A stretch of 64,000 nt of DNA, taken from assembly GCF_024137865.1 (NCBI RefSeq), contig NZ_CP099960.1, positions 1,116,001-1,180,000 on the forward strand, given 5' to 3'. The position numbers were made by a program, and so were the translations under genes. Below the pieces are notes generated by a model. That model was not told the DNA's origin. It worked only from the letters and a program-made list of their open reading frames with translations, and did no database searches. This document shows, one piece after another, positions 33,226-43,889 of the stretch. The DNA is from Moraxella sp. FZFQ2102. GTDB taxonomy: Bacteria; Pseudomonadota; Gammaproteobacteria; Pseudomonadales; Moraxellaceae. Numbering within the stretch: position 1 is the first letter of the stretch; each line of letters opens with the position of its first letter.

Positions 33226-34452
33226 TTATACAGCGACAAACTCACCCTGTTTCACATGAAACATCTGATAGCTATTCATCGCTACAGCAGGGAGGTCAGT
33301 GGTGGTATCGAGCAGTGATTGCTGAAGTTGATTTTTAAGTTTTTGTTGAATAACAGCATGAAGATCATCATGTAAGCTTGTGATGATGATCTGACAAGGC
33401 AGGGATAATACCGCATCTAATAGCACATCGATCGCCTGCGCATCAAGCTCAGCATCGATGTCATCGATCAGTACAGTCGGTGGGTTAATTAGGTGCGTTA
33501 CCGCGGCGGATTGATCGCTTTGCTGTGTGATCATTTCACAGACCAAAGTCAATTGCGATAACCGCAGTGCAGTGATGAGTAGCTTTTTTTCACCGCGTGA
33601 TAAGATGTGGGTTGCCGCTTCGGTTTGTGCCGCTTCATCCGCTGCTGACATTGTCATCAGCACCAAGACATCAGCACGATGCGCACCTACGCGCGTATAG
33701 CCAAGCTCAATGTCCGCCATCGTACGCGCAGATAAAATCGCTTGCAAAGACTGACTGCTGTCAAATCCTGCATGATAGCTTAAGTGTAGCTTATCTTGAT
33801 AATCTGGCAATAATTTACCCAGCATATTGGCAAAGTGTAACTGCCACTGATCAAACACCTGTCTGCGACAAACATCAATCTGCTCGGCATACAAGGACAA
33901 TTGCCCATCCCACGCGGTCAGCTCTGCCAATCTTTGGCGAATGCCGCGCTGCTTAAGCAGACTGTTTCGCTGCTTGAGTAGTCGCTGATAATTGAGCCAT
34001 GCTTGATAAAAATCAGGTTTCACATGAAACGCCAACCAATCGATCAGCTGACGGCGATTACTACTACCTTCATCCAATAGACTCATGCTTGACGGATCGA
34101 TCAATAGCATCGGCAGATGAAAACTGAGTGCACTTTGTGATGGCAAGGGCAGCTGATTCATGCGAATCTGTGTATCGCTTTTACCTTGGGTGTCCAGCTG
34201 TTTTTTGATGGCGATGCTGGCAGTTTCACCGAAGTTTGTACTTGCCCACACCACACAGTTATCCTTGTGATGACTGATGTAACGACGCGGCTCATGATGG
34301 CGAAAACTGCGCCCGCGTGACAGCAAAAACACCGATTCTAATAAAGAAGTCTTGCCACTGCCATTTTCACCGACCACCAAATTACAACGGGCAAGTGAAA
34401 GATTCACCTGCCCCAGATTGCGAAAATGATGGATGCTCAGACGCTCAATCAT
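33226..34452 (-). CDS. recF: DNA recombination/repair protein RecF
   Basis: A 408-residue SMC-like ATPase that loads RecA at gaps in single-stranded DNA. Walker A is LVVGENGSGKTSLLES (residues 25-40). The signature LSRGEKKLLITALRLSQL is near residue 287, and Walker B VLIDDIDAELDAQ near residue 335. It is somewhat longer than the 360-residue norm. It contains two parS-like sites: one in FHVKPD near residue 142, where the family itself conserves FHV, and one close to the C-terminus (MFHVKQGEFVAV), in a tail extension. It lies between dnaN (24 bases upstream) and gyrB. Confidence 0.95.
   Translation of the reverse strand: MIERLSIHHFRNLGQVNLSLARCNLVVGENGSGKTSLLESVFLLSRGRSFRHHEPRRYISHHKDNCVVWASTNFGETASIAIKKQLDTQGKSDTQIRMNQLPLPSQSALSFHLPMLLIDPSSMSLLDEGSSNRRQLIDWLAFHVKPDFYQAWLNYQRLLKQRNSLLKQRGIRQRLAELTAWDGQLSLYAEQIDVCRRQVFDQWQLHFANMLGKLLPDYQDKLHLSYHAGFDSSQSLQAILSARTMADIELGYTRVGAHRADVLVLMTMSAADEAAQTEAATHILSRGEKKLLITALRLSQLTLVCEMITQQSDQSAAVTHLINPPTVLIDDIDAELDAQAIDVLLDAVLSLPCQIIITSLHDDLHAVIQQKLKNQLQQSLLDTTTDLPAVAMNSYQMFHVKQGEFVAV
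33249..33262. other. parS-like site 4 (CA centre), 3' end of recF
   Basis: GTTTCACATGAAAC within a perfect 16-base TGTTTC..GAAACA context (33248-33263). On the gene strand it encodes FHVK in the RecF C-terminal tail. Confidence 0.65.
34017..34030. other. parS-like site 5 (CA centre), within recF
   Basis: GTTTCACATGAAAC, exact 14-mer, encoding FHVK at a position where RecF proteins commonly have FHV. Confidence 0.6.
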
Positions 34453-34476
34453 GCCCTAAACCCACACAGGCACACA

Positions 34477-35634
34477 TCAGACGCGCATCGGCATGATGAC
34501 ATATTGATGCAGCTCATCACCGATTTGATGGATCAAAGCAGGTGTGCTTGGCTGATTCATCTCAAGTTGAATACGCCCATCAAGCACGCCTAAGACCGCA
34601 CGCAGATAGGATTCATTAAATGACAATTCAATCGGCGCGCCTTGATAGGACACAGCCAGTAATTCTTCAGCTTCGCCTTGGTCGCGATTATTTACGCCAA
34701 CTTTACAAACTTCAGCTTGATCGAACTCAAGCAGCACCCCTGGTGCTTCTTTGCTATTTAACACCGAAATGCGGCGCAGTACATCGACCGCTGCTTCTTT
34801 GTCAAATTGTGCGATCTTATCATTATTAGTCGGCAAGACGCGGCGATAATCAGGGAATTTACCTTCGATCAAGCGCGCCGATAGACTAACCACCAGCTGA
34901 CTGTGCGTTTCGGTATCGCTCAGCACCAAGCCCACTTGCAAAAACTCGCCATCAAAGCCCAATTCCACCACTTCAGTATCGTCATTGGTCTTAGCAAGCT
35001 CAAGCAATAGACGCTCAAGCTCAAGCACCGCCTTACCTGGAATAATCATCTGACTGGTTTCATAATTTTCTGAAAGCACGCGATGTGCCACCGCCAAGCG
35101 ATGACCATCGGTTGCCACCGCAGTCAATTTATTATCTTGGATCTCAAACAGCATACCTGTCAGATAATGGCGCACATCTTGGGTCGCCATCGCAAAACGC
35201 GTATGATGAATCAGGCTTGTCAAATCACCTTGGGTGATCTTGATGATATTAGATGCGCTTGCTGTGCCGATGCTTGGGAAATCCTGCGCAGGTAGGCTGC
35301 TTAGCGTGTATTTGCCTTTGCCACTGGTGATCAAACAGCGCGTCGTCCCTTCTGGCGCATCGATGGTGACCATCTCTTCAGACAGTGATTTACAGATATT
35401 AAAAAACATCTCGGCAGGCAGCGTCGTTGAGCCTGCTTGCAAGCACGCACCTTCAGGAATCTCAAAGCGCGTGGTCAGCTCAAGCTCCAAATCCGACGCA
35501 GTCAAAGTCAGACTTTGCTGATCCAAAACCAGCTTGATATTACCCAAAATAACAAAGCGATGGCGCTTATCAGCCGCCTTCACCACCAAATTGATCGCCT
35601 TGATCAATAGCTCACGATTGATGGATAATTTCAT
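34477..35634 (-). CDS. dnaN: DNA polymerase III sliding clamp (beta subunit)
   Basis: A 385-residue beta clamp that encircles DNA and tethers polymerase III. Three clamp folds of about 125 residues each can be followed. Typical segments are the start MKLSINRELLIKAINLVVKA, the second-fold segment TRFAMATQDVRHYLTGMLFE and the C-terminal HQYVIMPMRV, close to the universal clamp ending. The start at 35634 is chosen over the GTG two codons upstream. It follows dnaA by 30 bases and precedes recF by 24, so the three genes are probably cotranscribed. Confidence 0.97.
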   Translation of the reverse strand: MKLSINRELLIKAINLVVKAADKRHRFVILGNIKLVLDQQSLTLTASDLELELTTRFEIPEGACLQAGSTTLPAEMFFNICKSLSEEMVTIDAPEGTTRCLITSGKGKYTLSSLPAQDFPSIGTASASNIIKITQGDLTSLIHHTRFAMATQDVRHYLTGMLFEIQDNKLTAVATDGHRLAVAHRVLSENYETSQMIIPGKAVLELERLLLELAKTNDDTEVVELGFDGEFLQVGLVLSDTETHSQLVVSLSARLIEGKFPDYRRVLPTNNDKIAQFDKEAAVDVLRRISVLNSKEAPGVLLEFDQAEVCKVGVNNRDQGEAEELLAVSYQGAPIELSFNESYLRAVLGVLDGRIQLEMNQPSTPALIHQIGDELHQYVIMPMRV

Positions 35635-35664
35635 ACACACTCACTGTTTTTCTAAGGTTAATTC

Positions 35665-37047
35665 TTACGCGTATTCTAACATCATCTTTAGCTTATGATA
35701 ATCCGTTTCGATGCTAGGATCGGTCATTTTCAGTTCTTCAATCTTCTCGCACGCGTGCATTACGGTCGTATGATCGCGTCCACCGAACACCTGCCCGATC
35801 TCAGGAAAGCTGTCGCGCGTCACTTCACGGATCAGCGCCATCGCCATTTGGCGTGGACGGGCAATATTGCGCGCGCGCTTTTTACCCATCAGATCTTTGG
35901 GCGAAATCTCATAAAATTCCGCCACCAAATCACGAATACTCTCAGCATTCAAAGCACGGGCGCGAGATTGCACTTGATCGCGAATGGCATCACGCACCAG
36001 TGCCATGGTGACAGGCACGCCTTTTAAGTCAGCAGACATACGCACATTTTTAAGCGCACCTTCAAGACCACGCACATCAGGCGGTAAGTTTTGCGCCATA
36101 AAAATCGCACAATCTCTGGGCAGATCAATCTGTAATAGGCTTGCCTTTTTCTCCAAAATCTGTACACGCATCTCCATATCAGGCGGTAAAATAGCCAAGG
36201 ATAAACCACCTGATAAGCGTGAAATGCTACGATCATCAAAATTGGTCATCTGCGACGGCGGACGATTCGACGCCATCACCACCTGCTTACCAGGCTGAGA
36301 AAAATGCTCGAACAAAGTCATTAAAATCTCAGTGACTTTTGGTGCTTTTTTGCCATCGTACATGTGCATGTCATCGATGATCAACAAATCTGCGGCGCAA
36401 ATCTCTTTTTTAAATTTATCAATCTTATCATTGACCACCGCTTTGAGCGTCGTGCTATAAAAATGCTCTTTGGTGAAATAAAAAAACGATTTGCCGTATT
36501 TTTGGTAGCGATGTGCCATGGCATGCATCAGGTGTGTCTTACCAAGCCCTGATGAACCATAAATAAAAATCGGACCATAGTTGTACTTGCTGTCTTTTTT
36601 GGACAGCTCATTACACGCATTGTACGCATCTTGATTAGCGCGCCCCTTGACAAAGCCATCAAAGGTAAAGGTCGGATCAATTGACAAGCTTTCAACGACT
36701 GCTGTCGATGTCTTAGTGCGCGCGGCAGCTTTTGGTTTTGCCTTAGTACTTGGTGTGGTGCTGACCACCATCTCCACACGCACATCACTGATCGCACCCT
36801 GACCATAAGTAGTTACCAATGCCTTGATGCGTGCCAAATAGCTATTGACATGATTGACAAAAATCGCATTTGGCGCAAGCAAAATCAGCACGCCATCATC
36901 CAACTGCGGACGCAGTGGTGTGATCCATTGGCGGTAGTCTTTTTCTTGCAGCTCCATCTGCAAGTCAGCCAAGCACTGTTGCCACACCTGGCTGCCATCA
37001 GCATGCTCTGACACGCTTTGACTAAATTCATCGGCAAACAAACTCAT
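35665..37047 (-). CDS. dnaA: Chromosomal replication initiator DnaA
   Basis: A 460-residue AAA+ initiator that binds TTATCCACA boxes and opens oriC. Domain I (residues 18-90) has VWQQCLADLQMELQEKDYRQ; a lysine/alanine/threonine-rich linker follows (about 95-120). The AAA+ domain has Walker A FIYGSSGLGKTHLMHA near residue 161 and Walker B DLLIIDDMHMYDG. The DNA-binding domain ends with the DnaA signature FGGRDHTTVMHACEKI. The start MSLFADE at 37047 is preferred; the frame extends upstream to 37071 with non-conserved residues. It is divergent from rpmH across oriC. Confidence 0.97.
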   Translation of the reverse strand: MSLFADEFSQSVSEHADGSQVWQQCLADLQMELQEKDYRQWITPLRPQLDDGVLILLAPNAIFVNHVNSYLARIKALVTTYGQGAISDVRVEMVVSTTPSTKAKPKAAARTKTSTAVVESLSIDPTFTFDGFVKGRANQDAYNACNELSKKDSKYNYGPIFIYGSSGLGKTHLMHAMAHRYQKYGKSFFYFTKEHFYSTTLKAVVNDKIDKFKKEICAADLLIIDDMHMYDGKKAPKVTEILMTLFEHFSQPGKQVVMASNRPPSQMTNFDDRSISRLSGGLSLAILPPDMEMRVQILEKKASLLQIDLPRDCAIFMAQNLPPDVRGLEGALKNVRMSADLKGVPVTMALVRDAIRDQVQSRARALNAESIRDLVAEFYEISPKDLMGKKRARNIARPRQMAMALIREVTRDSFPEIGQVFGGRDHTTVMHACEKIEELKMTDPSIETDYHKLKMMLEYA

Positions 37048-37071
37048 GACCCAACCTACCCAGCAATCCAA

Positions 37072-37938
<867 letters not shown>

Positions 37939-37958
37939 TGTAAATTACAGCCAAATCC

Positions 37959-37986
37959 AAAAGCACCGCACTGTCGGTGCTTTTTT
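37959..37986 (+). terminator. Terminator/attenuator after rpmH
   Basis: AAAAGCACCG pairs with CGGTGCTTTT around CACTGT and is followed by TT runs. It lies between rpmH and rnpA. Confidence 0.9.
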
Positions 37987-38117
37987 GTGTCCAGATTTTT
38001 TTAATCATTGTTTGGTGCGCTGTAAGATTGCCATCAAAAGTCAAATGACTGCAAAAATTTTAACAACAATTCATTCGTTTAGTGCTACAATCCTTATTAT
38101 TTCTCTTGTAATTTACC

Positions 38118-38522
38118 ATGACTGATACCAATTTTTCTACATCTGATACTTCAGTGTCTATAACCAAACCTGTGAATTTTGGCTTTGATAAATCCCAGCG
38201 TCTTTTGCGCCCAGATGAGTTCAAAACGGTGTTTGATGCACCGATCAAAAAAATTCACACACCACATTTATTGGCATTTATTGGAAAATCCGATAAGTCA
38301 TCAGCGCGCTTAGGGCTTGCCATCACCAAAAAGAAACTCAAAAAGGCGGTCGATCGCAACCGTATTAAGCGCATCACGCGTGAAGCATTTCGCCATCATT
38401 GTCCCGCTCTTATACCGATCGATGTGGTGCTGATCGTCAAAGTCAGCTACGATCGTGAGTTTGACATCTCTGATGAAGTCACCCAATTGTTTAATAAAAT
38501 TAACAAACAATTCTCAAAGTAA
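38118..38522 (+). CDS. rnpA: Ribonuclease P protein component
   Basis: A 134-residue basic protein that assists the RNase P RNA in maturing tRNA 5' ends. The family RNR motif is present as KKAVDRNRIKRITREAFR, about residues 76-93, and the core start FDKSQRLLRPDEFKTVFDA is near residue 23. The first 20 or so residues (serine/threonine-rich) extend beyond the usual protein, so a later start is possible, but no better ATG was seen. It follows the rpmH terminator and precedes yidD by 29 bases. Confidence 0.93.
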   Translation: MTDTNFSTSDTSVSITKPVNFGFDKSQRLLRPDEFKTVFDAPIKKIHTPHLLAFIGKSDKSSARLGLAITKKKLKKAVDRNRIKRITREAFRHHCPALIPIDVVLIVKVSYDREFDISDEVTQLFNKINKQFSK

Positions 38523-38551
38523 AAATCCATAATTTTTCTTATTGATAAGAA

Positions 38552-38878
38552 ATGTTAAAAAAACTACTGCTTAGGTTTATTTACCTATATCAGCGTTATA
38601 TCAGCCCAATGATGGCGCCGCGCTGTCGTTATTACCCTACTTGTTCGGCTTATGGTAGGCAAGCGCTACTGTGGCATGGGGTGCGCCGTGGTCTGCCGAT
38701 GCTGATTCGGCGTGTGGCAAGTTGCCATCCTTGGGGTGGGTCAGGCATTGATTTTGTGCCCGTTCCTTTGTATCACTTGTATTTTGTGCCAAGTAACATC
38801 AAGCCACAAATGGTCTATGATGAGCCAATATTTTATGCTGATTTGCTCAATCATTATTTGTGTCATCACAGTGCGTGA
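38552..38878 (+). CDS. yidD: Membrane protein insertion efficiency factor YidD
   Basis: A 108-residue YidD protein that helps YidC insert inner-membrane proteins. The family core [19 protein letters not shown] opening, [18 protein letters not shown] near residue 22 and [14 protein letters not shown] near residue 58 are intact. It has a longer C-terminal tail than the E. coli form (about 85 residues). It lies between rnpA and yidC as usual. Confidence 0.93.
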   Translation: MLKKLLLRFIYLYQRYISPMMAPRCRYYPTCSAYGRQALLWHGVRRGLPMLIRRVASCHPWGGSGIDFVPVPLYHLYFVPSNIKPQMVYDEPIFYADLLNHYLCHHSA

Positions 38879-39040
38879 GCGATTTTTGACAATTTTCCCC
38901 AAAAAATCAAACTTTTAGCAATATTTTCTAGGATTTTTAGCATAAGTCTAGTAAAATAAAGGGTTTGTTCACAAGATTTTTGGATTTTGACCTATGAACC
39001 TTGGGTTTGTGGCGTCTAGGTAGAGTTAGGATTGATAACT

Positions 39041-40669
39041 ATGCAAAAAATTCTTCGGATTTTGATCATCATTGCGATGCTGATCACCGCCTATTTGCTG
39101 GTGCTTGCGTGGCGTGATGATTATGCGGGCAAGCCTGCAACCACGCAGCCTGTGGCGACACAGTCAGCCAGTGATGTGCCATCGGCAACCAGTGGCGATG
39201 TGCCAGCGGTGGCGGGTACGCCTGTTGCCACTGCCGCCACAAGTCAGCTTGTCAGCGTCTCAACCGACCGCCACGACATCAAGATTGACCTAAATGGTGG
39301 TGATATTGTCTATACGGCATTAAAGCAGTATCCAGCCACCAAAGATGGCAGTGATCCGTTTGTATTGCTAGAAAGCGACACAGCGCGCACTTATGTGGCT
39401 CAGACCATGGTGGTCGGCGATGGTGTGGACAGCACCGCAGGCCGTGCCAAGTACCAAGCGGATGCGACAAGCTATGAGATGACGGGTGATACCCTAACCG
39501 TGCCATTGACTTATGAAAATAATGGCGTGAAAGTCACCAAAATCTACACCTTTACCAAGGGTCAATACCCGATCGGCGTCAAGCAAATCATCAGCAATAC
39601 TTCAGGCAGGGATTGGCAAGGTGAAGCTTATACGCAGCTAAAACGCGATAACAGCAGCGATCCAGGTGTTGAAAATAAAGGCATGATGAGCATGGCGACT
39701 TATCTGGGTGGTGCTTGGGGCACGCCAGATGAGCCGTATAATAAGCTTAAATTTGGCAATTTTAATGATGGCGAGCTGAATGTCTCAAGTGACAAAGGCT
39801 GGGTTGGTGTGGTGCAGCATTATTTTGTCTCTGCGTGGACGCCAAAAAATTACACCGCAACTTTCTTTAGCCGCAGCACCGCCACCGAAAACTACATCGG
39901 TTATAAGACTGCTGTCGCCGTGGCAAATGGTAAGCAAATTGAGCTTGACAGCACCTTGTACGCAGGTCCAAAAGTGCAAAAAGAGCTTGCGCCAGTGGCT
40001 GAAGGCTTGAACCAAACGGTGGATTATGGTCTATTATGGCCGATCTCAAAAGTACTGTTTGCCATCCTTGAAAATATCCATAAATTCATCGGCAACTGGG
40101 GTTGGTCAATCATCGTGCTGACTTTGATTGTTAAAGTTGCGCTGTTTTGGCTGTCAAACAAAAGCTATATGTCGATGGCAAAAATGCGCGCCATCGCACC
40201 AAAGCTACAAGCCTTAAAAGACAAGCATGGCGATGATCGTATGGCAATGAGCCAAGAGATGATGCAGCTGTATCGCGACGAGAAAGTCAATCCGATGGCA
40301 GGCTGCTTGCCGATTCTGATTCAGATGCCAATTTTCCTAGCCTTGTACTGGGTATTGGTAGAGTCGGTGGAGCTGCGTCACGCGCCGTGGATGGGCTGGA
40401 TTACCGACCTATCAGCGATGGATCCGTGGTTTATTTTGCCGATTTTCATGGGTGTGACCATGTTTGTACAGCAGCTGCTAAACCCACAACCGACCGATCC
40501 AATGCAGGCGAAAATGATGAAAATCTTGCCTGTGGTCTTTGCGGTATTCATGCTGTGGTTCCCGGCAGGTCTTGTGCTGTACTGGACGGTGAATAACCTA
40601 TTTAGTATGACGCATCAGCATATCGTCAATAAGCGTGTAGAAAAGCAAATGCAAGCGCGCGAAAGCTGA
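39041..40669 (+). CDS. yidC: Membrane protein insertase YidC
   Basis: A 542-residue insertase. An N-terminal helix (ILIIIAMLITAYLLVLAW, residues 5-22) is followed by a threonine/alanine-rich linker, a periplasmic beta domain (about 60-330) and five C-terminal membrane helices. The helices contain the hydrophilic-groove region NPMAGCLPILIQMPIFLALY and end with FPAGLVLYWTVNNLFS. The start at 39041 is used because GTTAGGA lies about 10 bases before it. It works with YidD and the Sec translocon. A strong terminator follows. Confidence 0.96.
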   Translation: MQKILRILIIIAMLITAYLLVLAWRDDYAGKPATTQPVATQSASDVPSATSGDVPAVAGTPVATAATSQLVSVSTDRHDIKIDLNGGDIVYTALKQYPATKDGSDPFVLLESDTARTYVAQTMVVGDGVDSTAGRAKYQADATSYEMTGDTLTVPLTYENNGVKVTKIYTFTKGQYPIGVKQIISNTSGRDWQGEAYTQLKRDNSSDPGVENKGMMSMATYLGGAWGTPDEPYNKLKFGNFNDGELNVSSDKGWVGVVQHYFVSAWTPKNYTATFFSRSTATENYIGYKTAVAVANGKQIELDSTLYAGPKVQKELAPVAEGLNQTVDYGLLWPISKVLFAILENIHKFIGNWGWSIIVLTLIVKVALFWLSNKSYMSMAKMRAIAPKLQALKDKHGDDRMAMSQEMMQLYRDEKVNPMAGCLPILIQMPIFLALYWVLVESVELRHAPWMGWITDLSAMDPWFILPIFMGVTMFVQQLLNPQPTDPMQAKMMKILPVVFAVFMLWFPAGLVLYWTVNNLFSMTHQHIVNKRVEKQMQARES

Positions 40670-40684
40670 TTAAACTAAGCATCC

Positions 40685-40716
40685 AATCCCATCAAGTCTG
40701 ACTTGGTGGGATTTTT
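40685..40716 (+). terminator. Terminator of yidC
   Basis: AATCCCATCAAGT pairs with ACTTGGTGGGATT (one G-U pair) around CTG, followed by TTTTTC. Confidence 0.92.
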
Positions 40717-40813
40717 CTTGGCTTGATGGTGGGGAAATTTTGCCATTTTTAATACGAAAGTGATACAATAAAAGGTTAAACTAAATTTATCTTAAAATAG
40801 CAATATTCATACC

Positions 40814-42211
40814 ATGAACACATCGACCCAACTGCCCACCATTGCCGCCATCGCCACACCCATTGGACAAGGGGGTGTGGGCGTCATTCGCCTGTCGGGT
40901 AAGGCAGCTTATGAGATTGGTTGCGCCATCACGCGCCGCGATCATCTAACGCCGCGCATGGCACATTTTGGCGGCTTTTATGGGATAGACGGCATCATTG
41001 ATGAAGGGGTGGTGATTTATTTTAAAGCACCACATTCATTCACTGGTGAAGATGTGGTGGAGCTGCAGGGACATGGCGGCATGGTGTTACAAAATATGCT
41101 GCTGGCGCGCGTGTTTGAGCTTGGTGCGCGCCAAGCGACGGCGGGTGAGTTTTCTTATCGCGCCTTTGAAAATGACAAGATGGATTTGGTGCAAGCTGAA
41201 GCCATCAGCGATGCCATCGCTGCCACTTCCACCGCTCAAGCCAGCAGTGCCATTCGCTCACTGACTGGGGAATTTTCCCACAAAATCAATCACTTGGTGG
41301 ATGAGCTGACGCATTTGCGTCTATATGTCGAAGCGGCGATTGACTTTCCTGATGAAGAAGATGTGGATTTTTTGGGTGATGGTGTGATCGAGTCCAAGAT
41401 CAATTCGGTGCTTGGTGGCATTGATGCGATTTTGGATACTGCCAAGCAAGGACAGCTGCTTCGCGATGGTGTGCATGTGGTGCTGGCAGGTAAGCCCAAT
41501 GCAGGCAAATCAAGCCTACTAAACCGCTTATCCGGCACGGAGCGCGCCATCGTCACGGACATCGCAGGGACGACACGCGATACGCTCGAAGAGACTTTGG
41601 TATTGGGTGGCTTGACCGTGCATTTGACGGACACTGCAGGGCTTCGTGATACGGTAGATAAGGTTGAGCAAATCGGTATTGCGCGCGCGTTTGATGCTAT
41701 TAAAAAAGCCGATGTACTGCTGATGGTCTATGATGTCAATACCGAGCATGATCCGCTTGCCTTGGCGCATGAGCTGTTCGCTGCTGAATTGGATACCGAG
41801 ATGGGTGAGATTATCCGCCAAAAGCTGATCATGGTTGCTAATAAATGCGATTTGCTGGACGCTTTGCCTGAAGCAGGTGTTTCACATGAAACAAATGATA
41901 CACCAAAAATTGTCCATGTTTCATGTGAAACATCTTATGGTATTGATACACTGGTACAAGTGCTGAGTGATAAAGTGGGCTTTCATCCACCAGAAAATAG
42001 TCTGATCGCACGCACGCGTCACATTGATGCCCTAAAGCGCGCTAAAGCATTTACCTTAGAAGCGCATGAGCAGCTGACAGTGTATCATGCTGGGGAGTTG
42101 GTGGCGGACAGCCTAAGATTGTCCCAACAAGCTTTAGGTGAGATCACAGGGCAGATGAGCGCCGATGAATTATTGGGTAAAATTTTCTCAAGCTTTTGTA
42201 TTGGCAAATAA
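40814..42211 (+). CDS. mnmE: tRNA modification GTPase MnmE
   Basis: A 465-residue GTPase that, with MnmG, modifies the wobble uridine of several tRNAs. An N-terminal formyl-THF-binding domain starts TIAAIATPIGQGGVGVIRLS. The G domain carries G1 LAGKPNAGKSSLLN near residue 224, the switch region IAGTTRDTLEE, G3 DTAGLRD and G4 NKCD. The protein ends in the family CIGK. Two parS-like sites lie in the G domain, read as VSHET (about residue 356) and VSCET (about residue 369). The second falls where MnmE proteins have the G5 loop, usually SAxTG. The usual neighbour mnmG is not adjacent. Confidence 0.95.
   Translation: MNTSTQLPTIAAIATPIGQGGVGVIRLSGKAAYEIGCAITRRDHLTPRMAHFGGFYGIDGIIDEGVVIYFKAPHSFTGEDVVELQGHGGMVLQNMLLARVFELGARQATAGEFSYRAFENDKMDLVQAEAISDAIAATSTAQASSAIRSLTGEFSHKINHLVDELTHLRLYVEAAIDFPDEEDVDFLGDGVIESKINSVLGGIDAILDTAKQGQLLRDGVHVVLAGKPNAGKSSLLNRLSGTERAIVTDIAGTTRDTLEETLVLGGLTVHLTDTAGLRDTVDKVEQIGIARAFDAIKKADVLLMVYDVNTEHDPLALAHELFAAELDTEMGEIIRQKLIMVANKCDLLDALPEAGVSHETNDTPKIVHVSCETSYGIDTLVQVLSDKVGFHPPENSLIARTRHIDALKRAKAFTLEAHEQLTVYHAGELVADSLRLSQQALGEITGQMSADELLGKIFSSFCIGK
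41879..41892. other. parS-like site 6 (CA centre), within mnmE
   Basis: GTTTCACATGAAAC within a perfect TGTTTC..GAAACA 16-mer (41878-41893). It encodes VSHET. Confidence 0.65.
41918..41931. other. parS-like site 7 (TG centre), within mnmE G5 region
   Basis: GTTTCATGTGAAAC within a perfect 16-mer (41917-41932), 39 bases from site 6 and in the opposite orientation. It encodes VSCET. Confidence 0.65.
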
Positions 42212-42375
42212 GGTGAGTATGATAGAAAAATTTGTCGGTTGATAAAAGTAATATCCAATCCAAATTTATCAGCAATTACCACAAATTTTCTAATAGATCA
42301 AAATTAATCAAATCACGATAAATTTTGCCATTTGATAAAAATTTTTAAAAAATTAAAAAAATAAATGAGGTTGAT

Positions 42376-42852
42376 ATGCACTGCCCATTTTGTAATGATG
42401 AAGATACCAAAGTGATCGATTCGCGTCTGGCGGCAGAAGGGGCGCAAGTTCGTCGTCGTCGTCAGTGTGTGTCCTGCGGCGAGCGATTTGTGACTTTTGA
42501 GATTTATGAAGTGGTGATGCCGCGTATCGTCAAATCCAGTGGACGCGTTGAGCCTTATGATCAGGCCAAATTACGCCGTTCGATCGCCCTACCGCTACAA
42601 AAGCGCCCCATCAGCGCCGATGAGATCGAAGCGACCATCAGCCGTATCGAGCAAGCGGTGCGCAAGACTGGCGAGCGCGAAGTAACCAGCAAGAAGCTTG
42701 GTGAGATCGTGATGAGTGAACTTAAGGCGCTGGACGATGTGGCGTATGTTCGCTTTGCCAGCGTGTATCGCGACTTTCAGGACATCAGCGAGTTTCGCGC
42801 TGAGCTTGATAAAATCACTCCAGCTAATGCTGCGCAGATGGATGAATCATGA
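42376..42852 (+). CDS. nrdR: Transcriptional repressor NrdR
   Basis: A 158-residue repressor of ribonucleotide reductase genes. The N-terminal zinc ribbon is [18 protein letters not shown] with the second cysteine pair in CVSCGERF, followed by the ATP-cone domain (about residues 48-138). It senses ATP/dATP and binds NrdR boxes. GAGG precedes the ATG. Its stop overlaps the ribD start (ATGA), a common nrdR-ribD arrangement. Confidence 0.95.
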   Translation: MHCPFCNDEDTKVIDSRLAAEGAQVRRRRQCVSCGERFVTFEIYEVVMPRIVKSSGRVEPYDQAKLRRSIALPLQKRPISADEIEATISRIEQAVRKTGEREVTSKKLGEIVMSELKALDDVAYVRFASVYRDFQDISEFRAELDKITPANAAQMDES

Positions 42853-43889
42853 TGCAGTCGACTGATGTGTATTATATGACGCTTGCCATCGCCGAAGCGA
42901 AAAAAGGCGAGTTCACCACGCGTCCGAATCCTGCAGTCGGCTGTGTGTTGGTCAAAGACGGCAAGGTGATTGGTGCGGGTCATCACCCCAGGGCGGGACT
43001 TCGCCATGCTGAGATTTACGCCATGCAGAATGCGACTGCGTGCGGCCATGACATTGCAGGTGCGACCGCCTATGTCACGCTTGAGCCGTGCAGTCATACG
43101 GGGCGCACGCCGCCATGTGCTGATGCACTAATCGCTGCACGCGTCGCCAAAGTGGTGATCGCCTGTCTTGACAGCAATCCAAAGGTCGCGGGCAATGGCG
43201 TAGCAAAGCTGACAGCCGCAGGTATCGAAGTTGTTGTCGGAGTTTGTGAAGCACAAGCGCGCGCCTTGAATGCAGGATTTTTAAAGGCGATGGCGACAGG
43301 TATGCCTTATGTGCGGCTGAAAGTTGGCGCAAGCCTTGATGGTCGCACGGCGATGGGATCGGGCGAGTCGAAGTGGATCACAAGCGATGCAGCGCGCGAA
43401 GATGTGCAGCGACTGCGTGCCAAAAGCGCAGCGATCATCACAGGCAGCGGCACAGTGATGGCTGATGATCCAAGTCTAAATGTGCGCAGTCCATCACTTG
43501 GCGTGCCGATAGATACCATTCCACAGCCAAAAATCATCGCCGTCGATCGCGCAGGACAGCTACAGAAGCCCAATGATTATCAAGTCTGTAAGCGAGCTGA
43601 TACGCTGATTTGGCAAGGGGATTTGACGGAGCTTCTGACGACTTTGGTCAAAGAGCATCAGTGCTATGATGTGCTAGTTGAAGCAGGTGCACGACTATCT
43701 GGCGCGTTCATTGCTGCTGATTTGGTCGATGAGCTGATTGTCTATCAAGCGCCTTGTATTTTGGGTGCAGATGCCAGACCGATGTTTGATTTTACGCTTG
43801 AAACTTTGGCAGAACAAAAGCGATTTGAGCTTGTGTCTGTTGATAAAATTGGTACGGACATTCGCCAAATTTACCATAAATTAGCTTAA
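42849..43889 (+). CDS. ribD: Riboflavin biosynthesis deaminase/reductase
   Basis: A 346-residue bifunctional enzyme catalysing the second and third steps of the riboflavin pathway. The N-terminal deaminase zinc site is [11 protein letters not shown] near residue 54 and [19 protein letters not shown] near residue 77. The C-terminal reductase domain has [20 protein letters not shown] near residue 158. The start overlaps the nrdR stop; the second ATG at 42852 is an equal possibility. The 3' side opens into an intergenic region rich in DnaA boxes before ribE. Confidence 0.93.
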   Translation: MMQSTDVYYMTLAIAEAKKGEFTTRPNPAVGCVLVKDGKVIGAGHHPRAGLRHAEIYAMQNATACGHDIAGATAYVTLEPCSHTGRTPPCADALIAARVAKVVIACLDSNPKVAGNGVAKLTAAGIEVVVGVCEAQARALNAGFLKAMATGMPYVRLKVGASLDGRTAMGSGESKWITSDAAREDVQRLRAKSAAIITGSGTVMADDPSLNVRSPSLGVPIDTIPQPKIIAVDRAGQLQKPNDYQVCKRADTLIWQGDLTELLTTLVKEHQCYDVLVEAGARLSGAFIAADLVDELIVYQAPCILGADARPMFDFTLETLAEQKRFELVSVDKIGTDIRQIYHKLA

